DNA from: Dendrophyllia cribrosa
Lineage: Eukaryota > Cnidaria > Anthozoa > Scleractinia > Dendrophylliidae
Length of the DNA: 64,000 bases
Assembly: GCA_024195265.1 (NCBI GenBank)
Contig: JAJLRJ010000008.1
Location: 3,368,501 to 3,432,500 of the forward strand
Direction: 5' to 3'
Shown here: positions 16,160 through 43,184 of the stretch, piece after piece
Layout: every line of letters begins with the position of its first letter
Numbering within the stretch: the stretch's first letter is position 1
Translations under genes and position numbers: made by a program
Notes under the pieces: generated by a model
The model's database searches: none
What the model was told of the DNA's origin: nothing
What the model saw: only the letters and a program-made list of their open reading frames with translations

Positions 16160-16358
16160 ATGATAATATTGAAATTTAGTTGAGATTGAGTGCTGAGAAA
16201 ACTGTTGCAAAGACAGTTATGACGTTTTGGGGATAAGTCATCAGTGTTTGTGTTCTCACTAGAACACAAACACTGATGAAGGGGTTATCCCCAAGACGTC
16301 TGACTGTCTTTGCAACAGTTTTCTCAGCACTCAATCTTACTAAATTTCAATATTAGTT
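16160..16358. mobile_element. Hairpin MITE
   Basis: Long arms: AATATTGAAATTTAGT, then GAGTGCTGAGAAAACTGTTG and inverse, with a central AGTGTTTGTGTTCT/AGAACACAAACACT. Confidence 0.8.
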
Positions 16359-16368
16359 TCAAAAATGC

Positions 16369-16576
16369 TGGACTGCGAGCCGTCTCTTCTTTTTCTTTTA
16401 GTTAGTCGAGTGAGCACGCGCGCGCAAGCGGCGAAGCCGCGAGGCGCGTGGATCGAGAGCGTCAGCCCGAGGAAAAGGGCTGACGCCCTCGATCCACACG
16501 CCTCTTGGCTTCGCCGTTTGCGCGCGCGTGCTCGCTCGACTAACTAAAAGAAAAATAAGAGACGGCTCGCAGTCTA
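16369..16576. mobile_element. Hairpin MITE, GACTGCGAGCCGTCTCTT ends
   Basis: About 100-bp arms: GACTGCGAGCCGTCTCTT, TTAGTTAGTCGAG, GCACGCGCGCGCAAGCGGCG and inverse, with loop GAGGAAAAG. It starts about 10 bp after the preceding hairpin. Confidence 0.85.
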
Positions 16577-17280
16577 CAAAAATGCAAAATGCGGGAAGAT
16601 ATGCGTTGGGTGCCAAATGGACTCGCTAGCAGACGCAAGTTGAATAGTTGACAACAGCAAATAGATGATATGTCACGAGCCTGGGCACGAATTCAAACCT
16701 GAGTCCTCGCCGACGGGAATCAAACTCATGCCTTCCGATAACAAGTCGGATTCTCGGATTTGTTTGCTCCAGGCAAGCGACAGCTTGCGTACTTTACCGA
16801 AAGCCAATCTCAGTAAGGAAAAAAAGAAACGATGAGAGTTATCACTGTCGGACAGATGGCGGTGTGTATTGTTTTAATTATTTCTCTTTAAGTCAGCGCG
16901 GTCACTTTCAGCCGTCCACCAACCGCCCCGTCCCCTTCCCCCCTCCCCCCTTCCCCTTCCCCTTCCCCCCTACCCCAAGCAAATGCTAAACAAATAAGTC
17001 ATGACGACTTTGCAAGAAAGGACAAAGAACCTTTCAAAACAGTGAAAACAATTTCACTGAAAACACGATCGACAAACATATAAATCAAACTTTGTTCTCA
17101 GGTTCCTACCCGCGTTTAAAATCAACAATGCACGGCTTTTGTCTCTAACCTTAACTATCAATCTTGGATTTTAACTGGGGATACACATTGGAAAGAGTGT
17201 TGTCTTTCAGTATATAACCTTTCTACAGTTTTTTCAAGTTAAAGTTCATTTAGGTTAAATAAGCATGCAGAACAAATTAT
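16577..17280. other. Intergenic downstream of TUBA-2
   Basis: No gene seen. It contains a C-rich pyrimidine tract at about 16921-16977. Confidence 0.5.
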
Positions 17281-17364
17281 TTTATTTTTAACCGGGTTAC
17301 ATAATCATTTCAAAACTCATTCATACATGTTAGCTCATCTTTCATATTTTTAGAATTCAGATAA

Positions 17365-20695
<3,331 letters not shown>

Positions 20696-20998
20696 TTTTA
20701 ACAACTGATAGGACGTAAAACTTTAGTAAGATCCCTAGATTTGAACAATTTACTCCTTCGAAAATGTAGTAACGCCACCTCTCGAGTAAGGATACGAATG
20801 AGGGTTTGTGTTCGTTTCAGTTTTGTTTTGTTTGAAAATTGCAGGTTAATGCTGGTGAGAGAAGCCGCAACATAAAAACAATAGCAGGTGTGTAGGGTGC
20901 GTGGCCGCGAAAACGCGCACAAAACAAGTACTCACTCTAAAATAAGTAATAAAATAAAATAAGTGTTTACAGCACAAGTGCTAGTAGTCTGCGATTAA

Positions 20999-21071
20999 TA
21001 CAGTCGCCTCTTATCGCTCCCGGCCGCTAGGGGCGTTCGCGTGAGTGTGAGAGCGATGAGGGGCGGCTGTA
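20999..21071. mobile_element. Small hairpin, TACAGTCGCC ends
   Basis: 73-bp inverted repeat: TACAGTCGCCTCTTATCGCTC against GAGCGATGAGGGGCGGCTGTA. Confidence 0.65.
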
Positions 21072-22086
21072 TTCGCAGGCTGAAGTGCTAGTGGGGCCGA
21101 GAATTCAAGTACTGAACAGAAACACATAGCAAAGTTAAGAATCCCAATAGGCATGAGGCAAACCTGTCGGCTATTTTACAAGCGTGGCCGAGGAGTTGAA
21201 CTAGAAAGGGAAACACGACAAATACAACAGTGCAAATGGACTTGAACTTGAGAGTTATTGTTATTTAAACACGGTAACTACATTCAGTGGATAAAAAGCA
21301 TAAAAATAGCATGTGTCTGTTTTAACCAGTTATTTTTGTACTTATCGGCTATTTACCGATTGACTGTTTTTAGATGCAATGACTTTCTTAAACCCGTTTC
21401 ACTCCTAGAGTCAATTATGGAGACATGTAGTGTCGTTCTATCTAACTTTTTAGTCTGTGGACAAAATCCTATGGTGTTGGATTTTAATAAACGGTTAAGT
21501 TATTTTAGGAACTATATATACATTGCTAATTTTCCAATTACATTGTCGATTAGCCAACCAAATTGCTGTGTTGCTGTTTTCGCAATAAGACATTTGTTTT
21601 TCAATTGTGCGTTGCTTTTTTAAATATTATACTAATTACTAACTAGCTAGAACACTACGTGTCGAAAGGATAAATTCAGCGTCGAATTCTAAGAAAGCTT
21701 CGTCGGGAGGGAGTCTGTTACCGATGGCTTCCACTTTTTTAAGGCATTTACCATGACTTGTTTTTACTTGACTCAACGAATATCGCAAAAATTTTATCGG
21801 CGAAGATTTTAGCTGGTCAATTTTTGCGAATTTAATATTACGCGAAAATAAAAGGAATTTGGGTATATCAAACTTATTTCCATGCAAAGCATGCAAAGCA
21901 TGCGTGTGATATTTCTCGTGAAAAAACCTGGACTGAGCCAATACATATATCAAAATATTATTGTTTTTCTTTGTTTCTTTGTCTCGGTTTTTACATGTCC
22001 TCCTATCTGACGAAGGGATCGCAATCTAGTCTCCAGATTAGCCAGATATACTCATTCGGCAGAGCCCGGGCACACTGAATATAGCT

Positions 22087-22252
22087 GGTACATACCCGTT
22101 TCGTAGATACGGCAGCCATATTGATTTTGCTCCCAGGGCATCCCATAATAAACATTGAAAACAAAGGAATATATTAATTAAAATGGTCATTATGGGATGC
22201 CCTGGGGGCAAAATCAATATGGCTGCCGTATCTGCGAAACGGGGTATGTACA
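22087..22252. mobile_element. Hairpin MITE with GGCAGCCATATTGATTTTGC arms
   Basis: About 68-bp arms starting TGTACATACCCGTTTCG-type ends and containing CCCAGGGCATCCCATAAT and its inverse. Confidence 0.85.
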
Positions 22253-22330
22253 GTTTCCACCGCGGTCAGATGTCTGCGCATGGGTCAAACCAAAGTAAAA
22301 AGAAATGAAACGTAAGTGAAATGTGAAACC

Positions 22331-22676
22331 AGCTGGGGTGCTTACCATTTAGCCATAATTTCCGAAAATTCCGGTTGGAAAGAGAATGGTAAGGTCATTT
22401 TTCGGGAATTCCATCCGACATTTGTGGAATAGCTTCTCAGGTATTCCTCTTTTACCGTTCGGAACGGAACTTTCAAAAATTTCTTACCATTTGATCATAT
22501 CTCTCGGTTCCAGTCTTATAACAACAGAAAACTAAGAAAACGAAAAAAAAAATGGTAAATTGTAAGCAACATCTCTTTCGGTTGTTTCGGTTGGAATGCT
22601 GATTTTACAGAAACTCTTATCATTATTCAACAGTCAACCCAACTAGATTTTTTCCGCAAATGATAAGCCCCCCAGT
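22331..22676. repeat. Possible diverged inverted-repeat element
   Basis: Ends CTGGGGTGCTTACCATTT and AATGATAAGCCCCCCAG pair imperfectly, and TTACCAT words recur inside. The boundaries are tentative. Confidence 0.4.
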
Positions 22677-23591
22677 TTTCTGCGGTAGCGATGAATAACG
22701 CACTGCGCATGTTCTTTACGTCACTGCTTTTCTCGCGGTGGAAAATTTGTCAGCCAAAATTTGTAATACATGTGTCGATGTGACTCGCATCTTCGTCAGT
22801 TACAGAGTGTTTGAAAAACCGTTTGAACTTATAACAACCTAAAGAAGCATGCATAATTAGATATGATTACATACAAAATTAACAACAAAGAAAAACGGTG
22901 TAAATAATAACAATGTCTAATTTTTTAAATTGGGTTTTTCCCAGTTTATGTACATAACCTCCTTGAGTTTGAGTTGAAATTTCGTGGAGGCAGTATCGAG
23001 GATTTCAAAGCAATCTGCAGAACCAGGCCAGGTTCCGAGTTTTGTAGACGTTAACGGATATGAGAGGACCTATCAGAAGAGTGATGTTCACGGACGCGTG
23101 TAGAAAAATGTCGACAATTTCGCCGATGCAGCAAGCATTACAGCATGCACAAGTAAATTTATCGGTTGTCCTGTGGTTTACATGCAGTAAAATTTGAGAT
23201 TTTTTGGTAGACGGTCTTCCAAATGGCAGCTCCTATTGTTTTTTTTTAGGGACTCATTTCCGCCGGAAATTCCTTCGAACGCGTCTCCATAATCTGTGAT
23301 TACTGCTAGTATTATATTATGTTGAATTACTTTGGCCTTACTTTGAATTACTTTTATTACTTTGGCCATACAACCTCACCTCTCCAATTCAACTAGAAAT
23401 CAGACCACCTCTTCCTCCCCCGTCACTAAAATTTTGCCGCGAGCCACGAATTTCTAGTTATTAGTGTAACTATTTCGCTGAAAAGCCTCGTCGAGGAAGT
23501 GAAATAAAGTATGTTTGTATTTATGTTGGTGGCACAGGGTTGTTGCAATGGTTTGCTTTGAATTTTTACGCGGGAAATTCTTGCGGCCTGC

Positions 23592-23677
23592 CAATCTCGT
23601 TCCCAGAGTCCGCGTAACCTTTTCCTTGTCGCCCATTCTGCTTGGCAAGGGTAACGCGGACTCTGGAAACGAGATTG
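23592..23677. mobile_element. Short hairpin, CAATCTCGTTCCCAGAGTC ends
   Basis: 86-bp inverted repeat with about 27-bp arms. The ends resemble the MULE-like family at 8604 and 48137 (CAACCTCGTTCCCAGG), but no 9-bp flanking repeat is visible. Confidence 0.65.
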
Positions 23678-23941
23678 GCAATTGGCTGCCCGCCGTGTGA
23701 GAATGAAGACATTGCACATGTTCACAGTTTGATCGCGGTTGACGTACAGTAAGGCTTGAATTTACGCACGAGTGTCCGCACGAGTAGCTCGTCTCCATGA
23801 TCTCTCTTCGTCCCGTACCCTGAAGCGAGAGAGGACGGGATATAACATAGACCCAAGAGAACCATAAGCAGGAGTCCGCCATAAGTGAAATAAAAATAAA
23901 AGATAAAAGTTTTCGGACACTGATCAATGAGTGTCGAGCTC

Positions 23942-24013
23942 TGATTACTGAGGGTCTCCCAGGGGTTTGGGGGAACAAGGGAACATGGACTCCCCTAGGA
24001 GACCCTCATTACT
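23942..24013. repeat. Short hairpin with GAGGGTCTCC arms
   Basis: ATTACTGAGGGTCTCCCAGGGG pairs with CCCCTAGGAGACCCTCATTAC around a purine-rich loop. Confidence 0.6.
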
Positions 24014-24585
24014 CACATCGTGCAGCAGAAGTAATTATAATTGGCTGTTTCGACAAATGTCAATAAGTTTAAAAAGTGTCTGAGTGACAGATGTTTCGCG
24101 AAAGATCCCGGGGGTACTCCCCTCAATTTAGGATAGGTGTGTGCCACGCAGGTTCTTAAGCCCAGACCCTATTTAAGGGTAGGTTTTTATTTCTTTTCTG
24201 TGCATGGAAAGTTTTGCATCAAACATAGAATACTAGCCTGAGCCTTGTTTCATTAATACATCATCATAACCATATCTTTTTTGTTTAGCTGGATGTTTAG
24301 GTCCTGTAATTTAGCGAATACAATTTAAAGGAACCCTAACCAAGAATAACAATACCAAAAAGGATCGGCCCTTTTGAGCCGCTCAAACTGAGCATACCTT
24401 ATCCCGCGTCGACCCTTTTTGCTCGTTTTGCGTTTCCCGAGGGAATGGTTTATCAAGATAACGAAGCGAAAAGAGAGACTAATAACATATTTAACATTAC
24501 CATTACAATCCGAGGCTGTTCCCTTGCGGTCAATTTGGACAATATGTCCCTCGGCATGCCCGTTAATTGCTATGCTGAGATTTGG

Positions 24586-24737
24586 TATAAAACAACGGCT
24601 CAAATCAAATACATGCATATCTCATTACGTACGTAACGGTCGAATTGATACTTTTCTCTTCCTCCGAAAGTCGTCACCTTTCGAACGAAGACTTCTTCCA
24701 TTTAATTTAATAGAGGGAACAATCCTGTATCGACATG
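24586..24737 (+). promoter_or_regulatory. TUBA-3 upstream promoter and alternative first exon (1a)
   Basis: TATAAAA at 24586-24592, a leader of about 115 nt, then ATG at 24735-24737 directly followed by donor GTAAGT. The block is clearly homologous to the one at 25156-25304 (shared GTCGTCACCTTTC, ACGAAGA, AATCCTGTAT/AATCCTGAAT). Splicing to exon 2 at 25727 would give the same protein as exon 1b. Confidence 0.65.
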
Positions 24738-25155
24738 GTAAGTCTAGTAGAATTAGTTAGAATTAGACAATTTTCTGCCTAGCAAAAAAGCGCGAAAGAC
24801 TGCGGTGGAAAAGTCCGCCGTTATCAGTTATTTAATATATGCATAAGTTCACAGTTAATGAAGCTCGTAGATGATCGTAGATTTAAACTTTTTAGGCCCT
24901 CGGCCTTCTAAAGTAAGAAATCGGATCATAGAAAGCAATGGCAAGTTAAGTTATCAATGTACTAGGAAAACTACGCGAGTCGTGAAACGGTTCCATGTTT
25001 CGCGAAAGAGTTGTGTCAGACTGTTTTACTTTTTTCTTTTCGTTTTTCCCGAGAGAAAGGTTTTCCAAGGCAACCAACCCGAAAATACCGCTAAATCGCA
25101 AATTAACATTACAATTCTGAGGTGTGGCAACATGCCGTTGCTATGCCGATTTCGT

Positions 25156-25301
25156 TATAAAACAGCGGCCCAAATCGATAAAAGGCATATTTTATTACAA
25201 CGGTCGAAACGGACAGTTTATACTAGATTTCCTCCACCGAAAGTCGTCACCTTTCAAACGAAGATTTCTTGTTTAATTTAAGTTATTAATCCTGAATCAA
25301 C

Positions 25302-25304
<3 letters not shown>
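25156..25304 (+). promoter_or_regulatory. TUBA-3 proximal promoter and first exon (1b)
   Basis: TATAAAA at 25156-25162; ATG at 25302-25304 followed by donor GTAAGT. Spacing from TATA to ATG (146 nt) is nearly the same as in the upstream copy (149 nt). Confidence 0.75.
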
Positions 25305-28242
<2,938 letters not shown>

Positions 28243-28518
28243 ACACTGTTGTCATCTAAAATCATGTCGGCAAAACTGAGTTGATAGTTCAGCAATAAAT
28301 ATATATTCTCATTTGACTGAATTCCAGTTCAATTTGGGGAGGTCAGCAGGAATTGTTGGCTCCAAGTCCAAGGGTCTGGTAGTGGGTTACTGATATGTAA
28401 GAAATCGCCGGAAGTTAACTGATAAGTGAAAACACCCCATCTGGACCCACAAATAGTAAAGGAAGCATTGAAGTTTTTCGTAAACGTTTTCTTCCCGAGA
28501 GCGCGGGAGGCCCGTGAA

Positions 28519-28778
28519 GGCATGGGGCACGAAAAGGGACAAAAAGAAGTTTACCAGTCATTTATTTATACGAACACGTCTGGGGTACGTGTAGGCATAA
28601 GGCGCGAAAAGGAGCAAAAATATAATGAAGTGAGGAAGAAAAGGAAACGTTTTCTTTCCTTCCTCTCCAGTTTTTCTCTTTTGCTCCTTTTCGCGCTCCA
28701 TTCAGTCCTACACGCGCCTCTCGCGTGTTCGAAAAAGAAACGACTGGTTTCTTTTTACTCCGTTTCGTGCCACATGCC
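28519..28778. repeat. Inverted-repeat element downstream of TUBA-3
   Basis: Arms GGCATGGGGCACGAAAAGG...GAACACG and inverse, with an inner hairpin GCGCGAAAAGGAGCAAAA and inverse. The copy at 35742-36001 lies downstream of TUBA-4. Confidence 0.7.
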
Positions 28779-28980
28779 TTTCTTTCTTTCTGACTTCGCG
28801 GCCAACACTCCTTTTTCAGAGTTTGCCGCAAAATGGGAATAGGCAGCGGTTTCCCTTTTCATGCATCTGTTTGTACAACCCGTCAAAATCCGCGGCAAAA
28901 TTTAAATGACAAAAAAATGGAAAATTACAAATGAAAGAGCACACCCGTTACTTCTCTCCTAAACCATTTTTCGCCTATAG

Positions 28981-29108
28981 ATGGTTTTCACGGCGGCTTT
29001 GTTGGTGGACAGAGCAATGAAATTTCCATCCTTTGGGAATAAAACTCTATTTTTATGCAAACGATTTCTATTGTTTCTGTCCACCAACATGGCCGCCGTG
29101 AAAACCAT
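28981..29108. mobile_element. MITE, ATGTTGGTG hairpin family
   Basis: Ends ATGGTTTTCACGGCGGC and GCCGCCGTGAAAACCAT; arms include TTGGTGGACAGA and inverse. The duplicate copy is at 36204-36331. Confidence 0.85.
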
Positions 29109-29790
29109 GTATTACCAGGGAGCTTAAGCAACGACGACGGCAACGCCAAGGAAAACGTCAATTGAAAAAAGGATTCACACTATTTTAAACTACTTTGCAG
29201 TTGTTCCAATTTGTTTAGTTTGTCTAACGTGACTGGATTGTCCAGGAGCTGAATTTGAAGGGATGGCTTTCCCGTTCAAAGGGAGAAAGAAAAATTAACC
29301 ACGACCACTTTCAACGCGACTGGTGATTTGAATTTTTATATTGTTTTTAACCTCTGGTAAGCGACCATTCATCCATGTTTTGATGCCACTGCAGACTCAA
29401 ATTGAGTCAGTGTTACAGTGCAAGTCCAATGAAATGAATATTTTGTCCTATGCGTGATCAAAACTTTAATATGATGCAATATTTTGCGTTGATAGCTGCT
29501 TTGATTGCTTTGATTGCTATATGTTCATATGATTCAAAGCAGAGACGCCCTGTGGTCTCAAATTACCTCAAATAATTTGTGAGAATCTTGATTGGCATAA
29601 ATTAATATTTTGCCGGCCGCACGGCACAGAGAAGCGGGTACCAATCTAGTGCCCGATCCGGGAGCTCACGGTTTGCGTGTTTAAAATAGTCTATTGATAG
29701 ATTTATGGCATCGCTGCGTCAATTACTATCACAGACTGAAGTTTTTTCTGACAAGTTAAGTCGTGCCTTAGTTGTTTATTGTATTTTAAA

Positions 29791-30070
29791 GCCTGGTTTC
29801 CATATAATCGCAACGATCGCAGCGATCGTTACGATCGACGATCGCTGCGATTCTTGCGACCCTTGCGATCATATGGAAACCAAAACGTTGCGATCGCAGA
29901 GATAGAAATTTTTCTATCTCTGCGATCGCAATCGCAAGGATCCCAACGATCGCAACGTTTAAGTTTCCATATAGCCTGGTTTCTATATAATCGCAACGAT
30001 CGCAACGATCGCAGCGATCGTTACGATCGACGATCGCTGCGATTCTTGCGACCCTTGCGATCATATGCAA
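29791..30070. repeat. GCGATCG-rich palindromic repeat upstream of TUBA-4 (two units)
   Basis: Each unit begins GCCTGGTTTCCATATAATCG and consists of two palindromes: one of stacked CGATCG words closed by CATATGGAAACC, and one centred on GAGATAGAAATTTTTCTATCTC. TUBA-4 has two first-type palindromes separated by one second-type. The end lies about 75 bp upstream of the TUBA-4 E-box. Confidence 0.9.
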
Positions 30071-30145
30071 ACCGCGCAGCGCAAAGAAACGTTTATAATT
30101 ATCGTGGGCTCACTTCTCCGAGGAGCTGAGTACCAGTTGAACTGT

Positions 30146-30321
30146 CACGTGACTTGTGAAAGTGAATTAAGAAGGGCGCACCGACCCCAGTGGTCTATTT
30201 AAACCTTCAACTGCTGTCAGTCGGTAAAAGGACTTCGCTCGGTTGGTTACTTATCGACGTAGAGTCTTTCGGTTTCGGCGTTCTTTACTATTCTCTCCAA
30301 ATTTACTGATTATTTCTAATA

Positions 30322-30324
<3 letters not shown>
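30146..30324 (+). promoter_or_regulatory. TUBA-4 core promoter and leader
   Basis: Palindromic E-box TCACGTGA (CACGTG at 30146-30151), TATTTAAA at 30196-30203, an initiator-like TCAGTC near 30219, a leader of about 100 nt, and ATG at 30322-30324. The core elements and their order are inferred from spacing. Confidence 0.65.
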
Positions 30325-35448
<5,124 letters not shown>

Positions 35449-35741
35449 ACACTGTTGTCATCTAAAATCATGTCAGCAAAACTGAGTTGATAGTTCAGCA
35501 ATAAATATATATTCTCATTTGACTGAATTCCAGTTCAATTTGGGGATGTCAGCAGGAATTGTTGGCTCCAAGTCCAAGGGTCAGGTAGTGGGTTACTGAT
35601 ATGTAAGAAATCGCCGGAAGTTAACTGATAAGTGAAAACACCCCATCTGGACCCACAAATAGTAAAGGAAGCATTGAAGTTTTTCGTAAACCTTCGTCTG
35701 TAGCAGTCGTTTTCTTCCCGAGAGCGCGGGAGGCCCGTGAA

Positions 35742-36001
35742 GGCATGGGGCACGAAAAGGGACAAAAAGAAGTTTACCAGTCATTTATTTATACGAACAC
35801 GTCTGGGGTACATGTAGGCATAAGGCGCGAAAAGGAGCAAAAATATAATGAAGTGAGGAAGAAAAGGAAACGTTTTCTTTCCTTCCTCTCCAGTTTTTCT
35901 CTTTTGCTCCTTTTCGCGCTCCATTCAGTCCTACACGCGCCTCTCGCGTGTTCGAAAAAGAAACGACTGGTTTCTTTTTACTCCGTTTCGTGCCACATGC
36001 C
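35742..36001. repeat. Inverted-repeat element downstream of TUBA-4
   Basis: Duplicate of 28519-28778. Confidence 0.7.
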
Positions 36002-36203
36002 TTTCTTTCTTTCTGACTTCGCGGCCAACACTCGTTTCCAGAGCTTGCCGCAAAATGGGAAAAGGCAACGGTTTCCCTTTTTTATGCATCTGTTTGTACA
36101 CCCCGTCAAAATCCGCGGGAAAATTTAAATGACAAAAGCATGGAAAATTACAAATAAAAGAGCACACCCGTTACTTCTCTCCTAAACCATTTTTCGCCTA
36201 TAG

Positions 36204-36331
36204 ATGGTTTTCACGGCGGCTTTGTTGGTGGACAGAGCAATGAAATTTCCATCCTTTGGGAATAAAACTCTATTTTTATGCAAACGATTTCTATTGTTTC
36301 TGTCCACCAACATGGCCGCCGTGAAAACCAT
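36204..36331. mobile_element. MITE, ATGTTGGTG hairpin family (duplicate copy)
   Basis: Duplicate of 28981-29108, carried along by the segmental duplication. Confidence 0.85.
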
Positions 36332-37004
36332 GTATTACCAGGGAGCTTAAGCAACGACGACGGCAACGCCAAGGAAAACGTCAATTGAAAAAAGGATTCA
36401 CACTATTTTAAACTACTTTGCAGTTGTTCCAATTTGTTTAGTTTGTCTAACGTGACTGGATTGTCCAGGAGCTGAATTTGAAGGGATGGCTTTCCCGTTC
36501 AAAGGGAGAAAGAAAAATTAACCACGACCACTTTCAACGCGACTGGTGATTTGAATTTTTATATTGTTCTTAACCTCTGGTAAGCGACCATTCATCCATG
36601 TTTTGATGCCACTGCAGACTCAAATTGAGTCAGTGTTACAGTGTAAGTCCAATGAAATGAATATTTTGTCCTATGCGTGATCAAAACTTTAATATGATGC
36701 AATATTTTGCGTTGATAGCTGCTTTGATTGCTATATGTTCATATGATTCAAAGCAGAGACGCTCTGTGGTCTCAAATTACCTCAAGTAATTTGTGAGAAT
36801 CTTGATTGGCATAAATTAATATTTTGCCGGCCGCACGGCACAGAGAAGCGGGTACCAATCTAGTGCCCGATCCGGGAGCTCACGGTTTGCGTGTTTAAAA
36901 TAGTCCATTGATAGATTTATGGCATCGCTGCGTCAATTACTATCACAGACTGAAGTTTTTTCTGTCAAGTTAAGTCGTGCCTTAGTTGTTTATTGTATTT
37001 TAAA

Positions 37005-37722
37005 GCCTGGTTTCCATATAATCGCAACGATCGCAACGATCGCAGCGATCGTTACGATCGACGATCGCTGCGATTCTTGCGACCCTTGCGATCATATGGA
37101 AACCAAAACGTTGCGATCGTTGCGATTGCGATCGCAGAGATAGAAATTTTTCTATCTCTGCGATCGCAATCGCAAGGATCCCAACGATTGCAACGTTTAA
37201 GTTTCCATATAGCCTGGTTTCCATATAATCGCAACGATCGCAACGATCGCAGCGATCGTTACGATCGACGATCGCTGCGATTCTTGCGACCCTTGCGATC
37301 ATATGGAAACCAAAACGTTGCGATCGTTGCGATTGCGATCGCAGAGATAGAAATTTTTCTATCTCTGCGATCGCAATCGCAAGGATCCCAACGATTGCAA
37401 CGTTTAAGTTTCCATATAGCCTGGTTTCCATATAATCGCAACGATCGCAACGATCGCAGCGATCGTTACGATCGACGATCGCTGCGATTCTTGCGACCCT
37501 TGCGATCATATGGAAACCAAAACGTTGCGATCGTTGCGATTGCGATCGCAGAGATAGAAATTTTTCTATCTCTGCGATCGCAATCGCAAGGATCCCAACG
37601 ATCGCAACGTTTAAGTTTCCATATAGCCTGGTTTCCATATAATCGCAACGATCGCAACGATCGCAGCGATCGTTACGATCGACGATCGCTGCGATTCGTG
37701 CGACCCTTGCGATCATATGGAA
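37005..37722. repeat. GCGATCG-rich palindromic tandem array upstream of TUBA-5
   Basis: CCTGG starts at 37006, 37213, 37420 and 37627, giving an exact 207-bp period with three full units and a fourth partial one. The partner array at TUBA-4 has only two starts. Near-identity between units indicates recent expansion or homogenisation. Confidence 0.95.
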
Positions 37723-37797
37723 ACCGCGCAGCGCAAAGAAACGTTTATAATTATCGTGGGCTCACTTCTCCGAGGAGCTGAGTACCAGTTGAACTGT

Positions 37798-37973
37798 CAC
37801 GTGACTTGTGAAAGTGAATTAAGAAGGGCGCACCGACCCCAGTGGTCTATTTAAACCTTCAACTGCTGTCAGTCGGTAAAAGGACTTCGCTCGGTTGGTT
37901 ACTTATCGACGTAGAGTCTTTCGGTTTCGGCGTTCTTTACTATTCTCTCCAAATTTACTGATTATTTCTAATA

Positions 37974-37976
<3 letters not shown>
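37798..37976 (+). promoter_or_regulatory. TUBA-5 core promoter and leader
   Basis: Same layout as TUBA-4: CACGTG at 37798-37803, TATTTAAA at 37848-37855, ATG at 37974-37976. Confidence 0.65.
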
Positions 37977-41691
<3,715 letters not shown>

Positions 41692-41759
41692 ATGCGTAAT
41701 TCTCATGTTGTCAGAAAAAAATGCCTTTGTTTATTCTAATTAAAGCTTAAGTTCACATT

Positions 41760-42382
41760 TAACTGAAAGGGCTGTTTTTTTTTTAGCTCAGATACACAAA
41801 AGCGGAAGACTAAACAATTACAGCTTAGTATCAGTTAAGTTTTGTAAGGAACGAAACAGAAAATCTCGTATGAAACCCTTTTATTTACAGATTTAGGTCC
41901 CGACTGAACTCGGAACCAATTTTCCAAAGCATTGTTGCGAAAGCAAAATATATATTTATATAGTTTTAATGTTTCGGAAGGTAATTTGGTTCTTGGACGT
42001 TCGGCTAATCGTTCCACACGGAGTGCTCGTTTGTTTTGGTTCCTGCCTATTGCCAATTAGTGTGAGTCAACCAAAGGATCTTTTGGCACGCTCCCCCGGT
42101 AAACATTTGAGAAACGTAACATCTTATTTAAGACCCCGGGGGTACTCCCCTTAATTTAGGATAGCTTTATGCCATGAAGGTTCTTAAGCCCTGACCCTAT
42201 TGAAGGGTAGTCAATCGAAACTTAACATCCTATTTAAGGGGAAAACAATAACCTAGAATTGTGTGAACAGGTCGTTTTTATTTCTTTTCTGTACCTGGAA
42301 AGTTTTGCATCAAACATAGAATACTAGTCTGAGCCTAGTTTCATCAATACGCCATCATAACCATATATTTTTCGTTTAAATA
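41760..42382. other. TUBA-5 3' flank
   Basis: No gene. 41760-42110 matches the TUBA-6 3' flank (55030-55635, less its 261-bp insertion). 42127-42365 is the dispersed CCCGGGGGTACTCCCC repeat. Confidence 0.6.
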
Positions 42383-42615
42383 TTGAGTCACGTAGCACTG
42401 GTGATACAAACAAGGAATCAGAGAATTAACTCTGTGTGTAAATTATAGTGCTAAGGTCAACCCATAAATTTCTCTGTACTGAGCTTTAGCCCTAGTAAGG
42501 AATGAGGGACCACATTTAGTACAGAGAAATTTATGGGTTGACCTTAGCACTATAATTTACACGCAGAGTTAATTCTCTGATTCCTTGTTTGTATCACCAG
42601 TGCTACGTGACTCAA
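42383..42615. mobile_element. Near-perfect 233-bp palindromic MITE
   Basis: Arms of about 100 bp (TTGAGTCACGTAGCACTGGT... and inverse) differ at only a few positions; the unpaired centre is about 25 bp. Confidence 0.88.
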
Positions 42616-43184
42616 CATTTATTTGTACCCATTCACATTCTCATTGCCACGAATTACCACCTTATTAAAAAAAACTGGATGCTAAGGGTTACACGTGTGC
42701 TTTCGATTGCCCATTGTTTTCCAAATCCAGAATTACTCCTCATGATCATCTACAATGGAGGCTAATAAATTAAATATAAAAGATTTCTATTCAAAATAAA
42801 GTCTTGATCATATGTTGAAAAAGTAAAATTTTGCTTGTCAGACAGTGTATCTGAATTTCTTTTTTTTTTATTTTTCCAAAAAGAATGGGTCGGTCGGGCG
42901 ATGGGAAACGAAACATTTTATGGGGATGGCCCTATTACCATCAAGTTTAAAACTACAGATGAACCTCCATGAGGGTGGCAAAGGGTTTATGCGTGACGCG
43001 TGATCAGGGCAAAAATCAGTACGTGAAACATGAAAGTTAGTAAAATGGAAACGCGATTCGTGAATTAAGGAACTAATATCCTTGTAGAACCAGACTAAGG
43101 AATTTAATGAATATGTGACGCGTAAATTGAATTGCGTAAAAGGTGCGTGAAACGGGATCGTGACCCCCCTTTGTTACCCTACCC

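Larger units (their letters stand above)
20700..24480. other. Divergent intergenic region between TUBA-2 and TUBA-3
   Basis: No supported gene. It must contain the promoters of both neighbouring tubulins. Apart from the hairpin elements listed separately, it is AT-rich. 24103-24290 is a copy of the dispersed CCCGGGGGTACTCCCC repeat also seen at 42127-42365. Confidence 0.5.

Noticed and set aside
28426..28842. 138-codon frame downstream of TUBA-3, and its copy at 35745-36128
   Set aside because: It lies in an inverted-repeat element. The two copies diverge in frame after indels, and there is no recognisable domain.
37005..37722. CRISPR-like regular array
   Set aside because: Units are contiguous with no unique spacers, and the genome is animal.
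36993..37781. 262-codon open frame on the plus strand and 238-codon frame on the minus strand
   Set aside because: Both arise from the 207-bp CGATCG palindromic array, whose length is a multiple of three. Protein repeats follow the DNA period, and the frame has no gene context.
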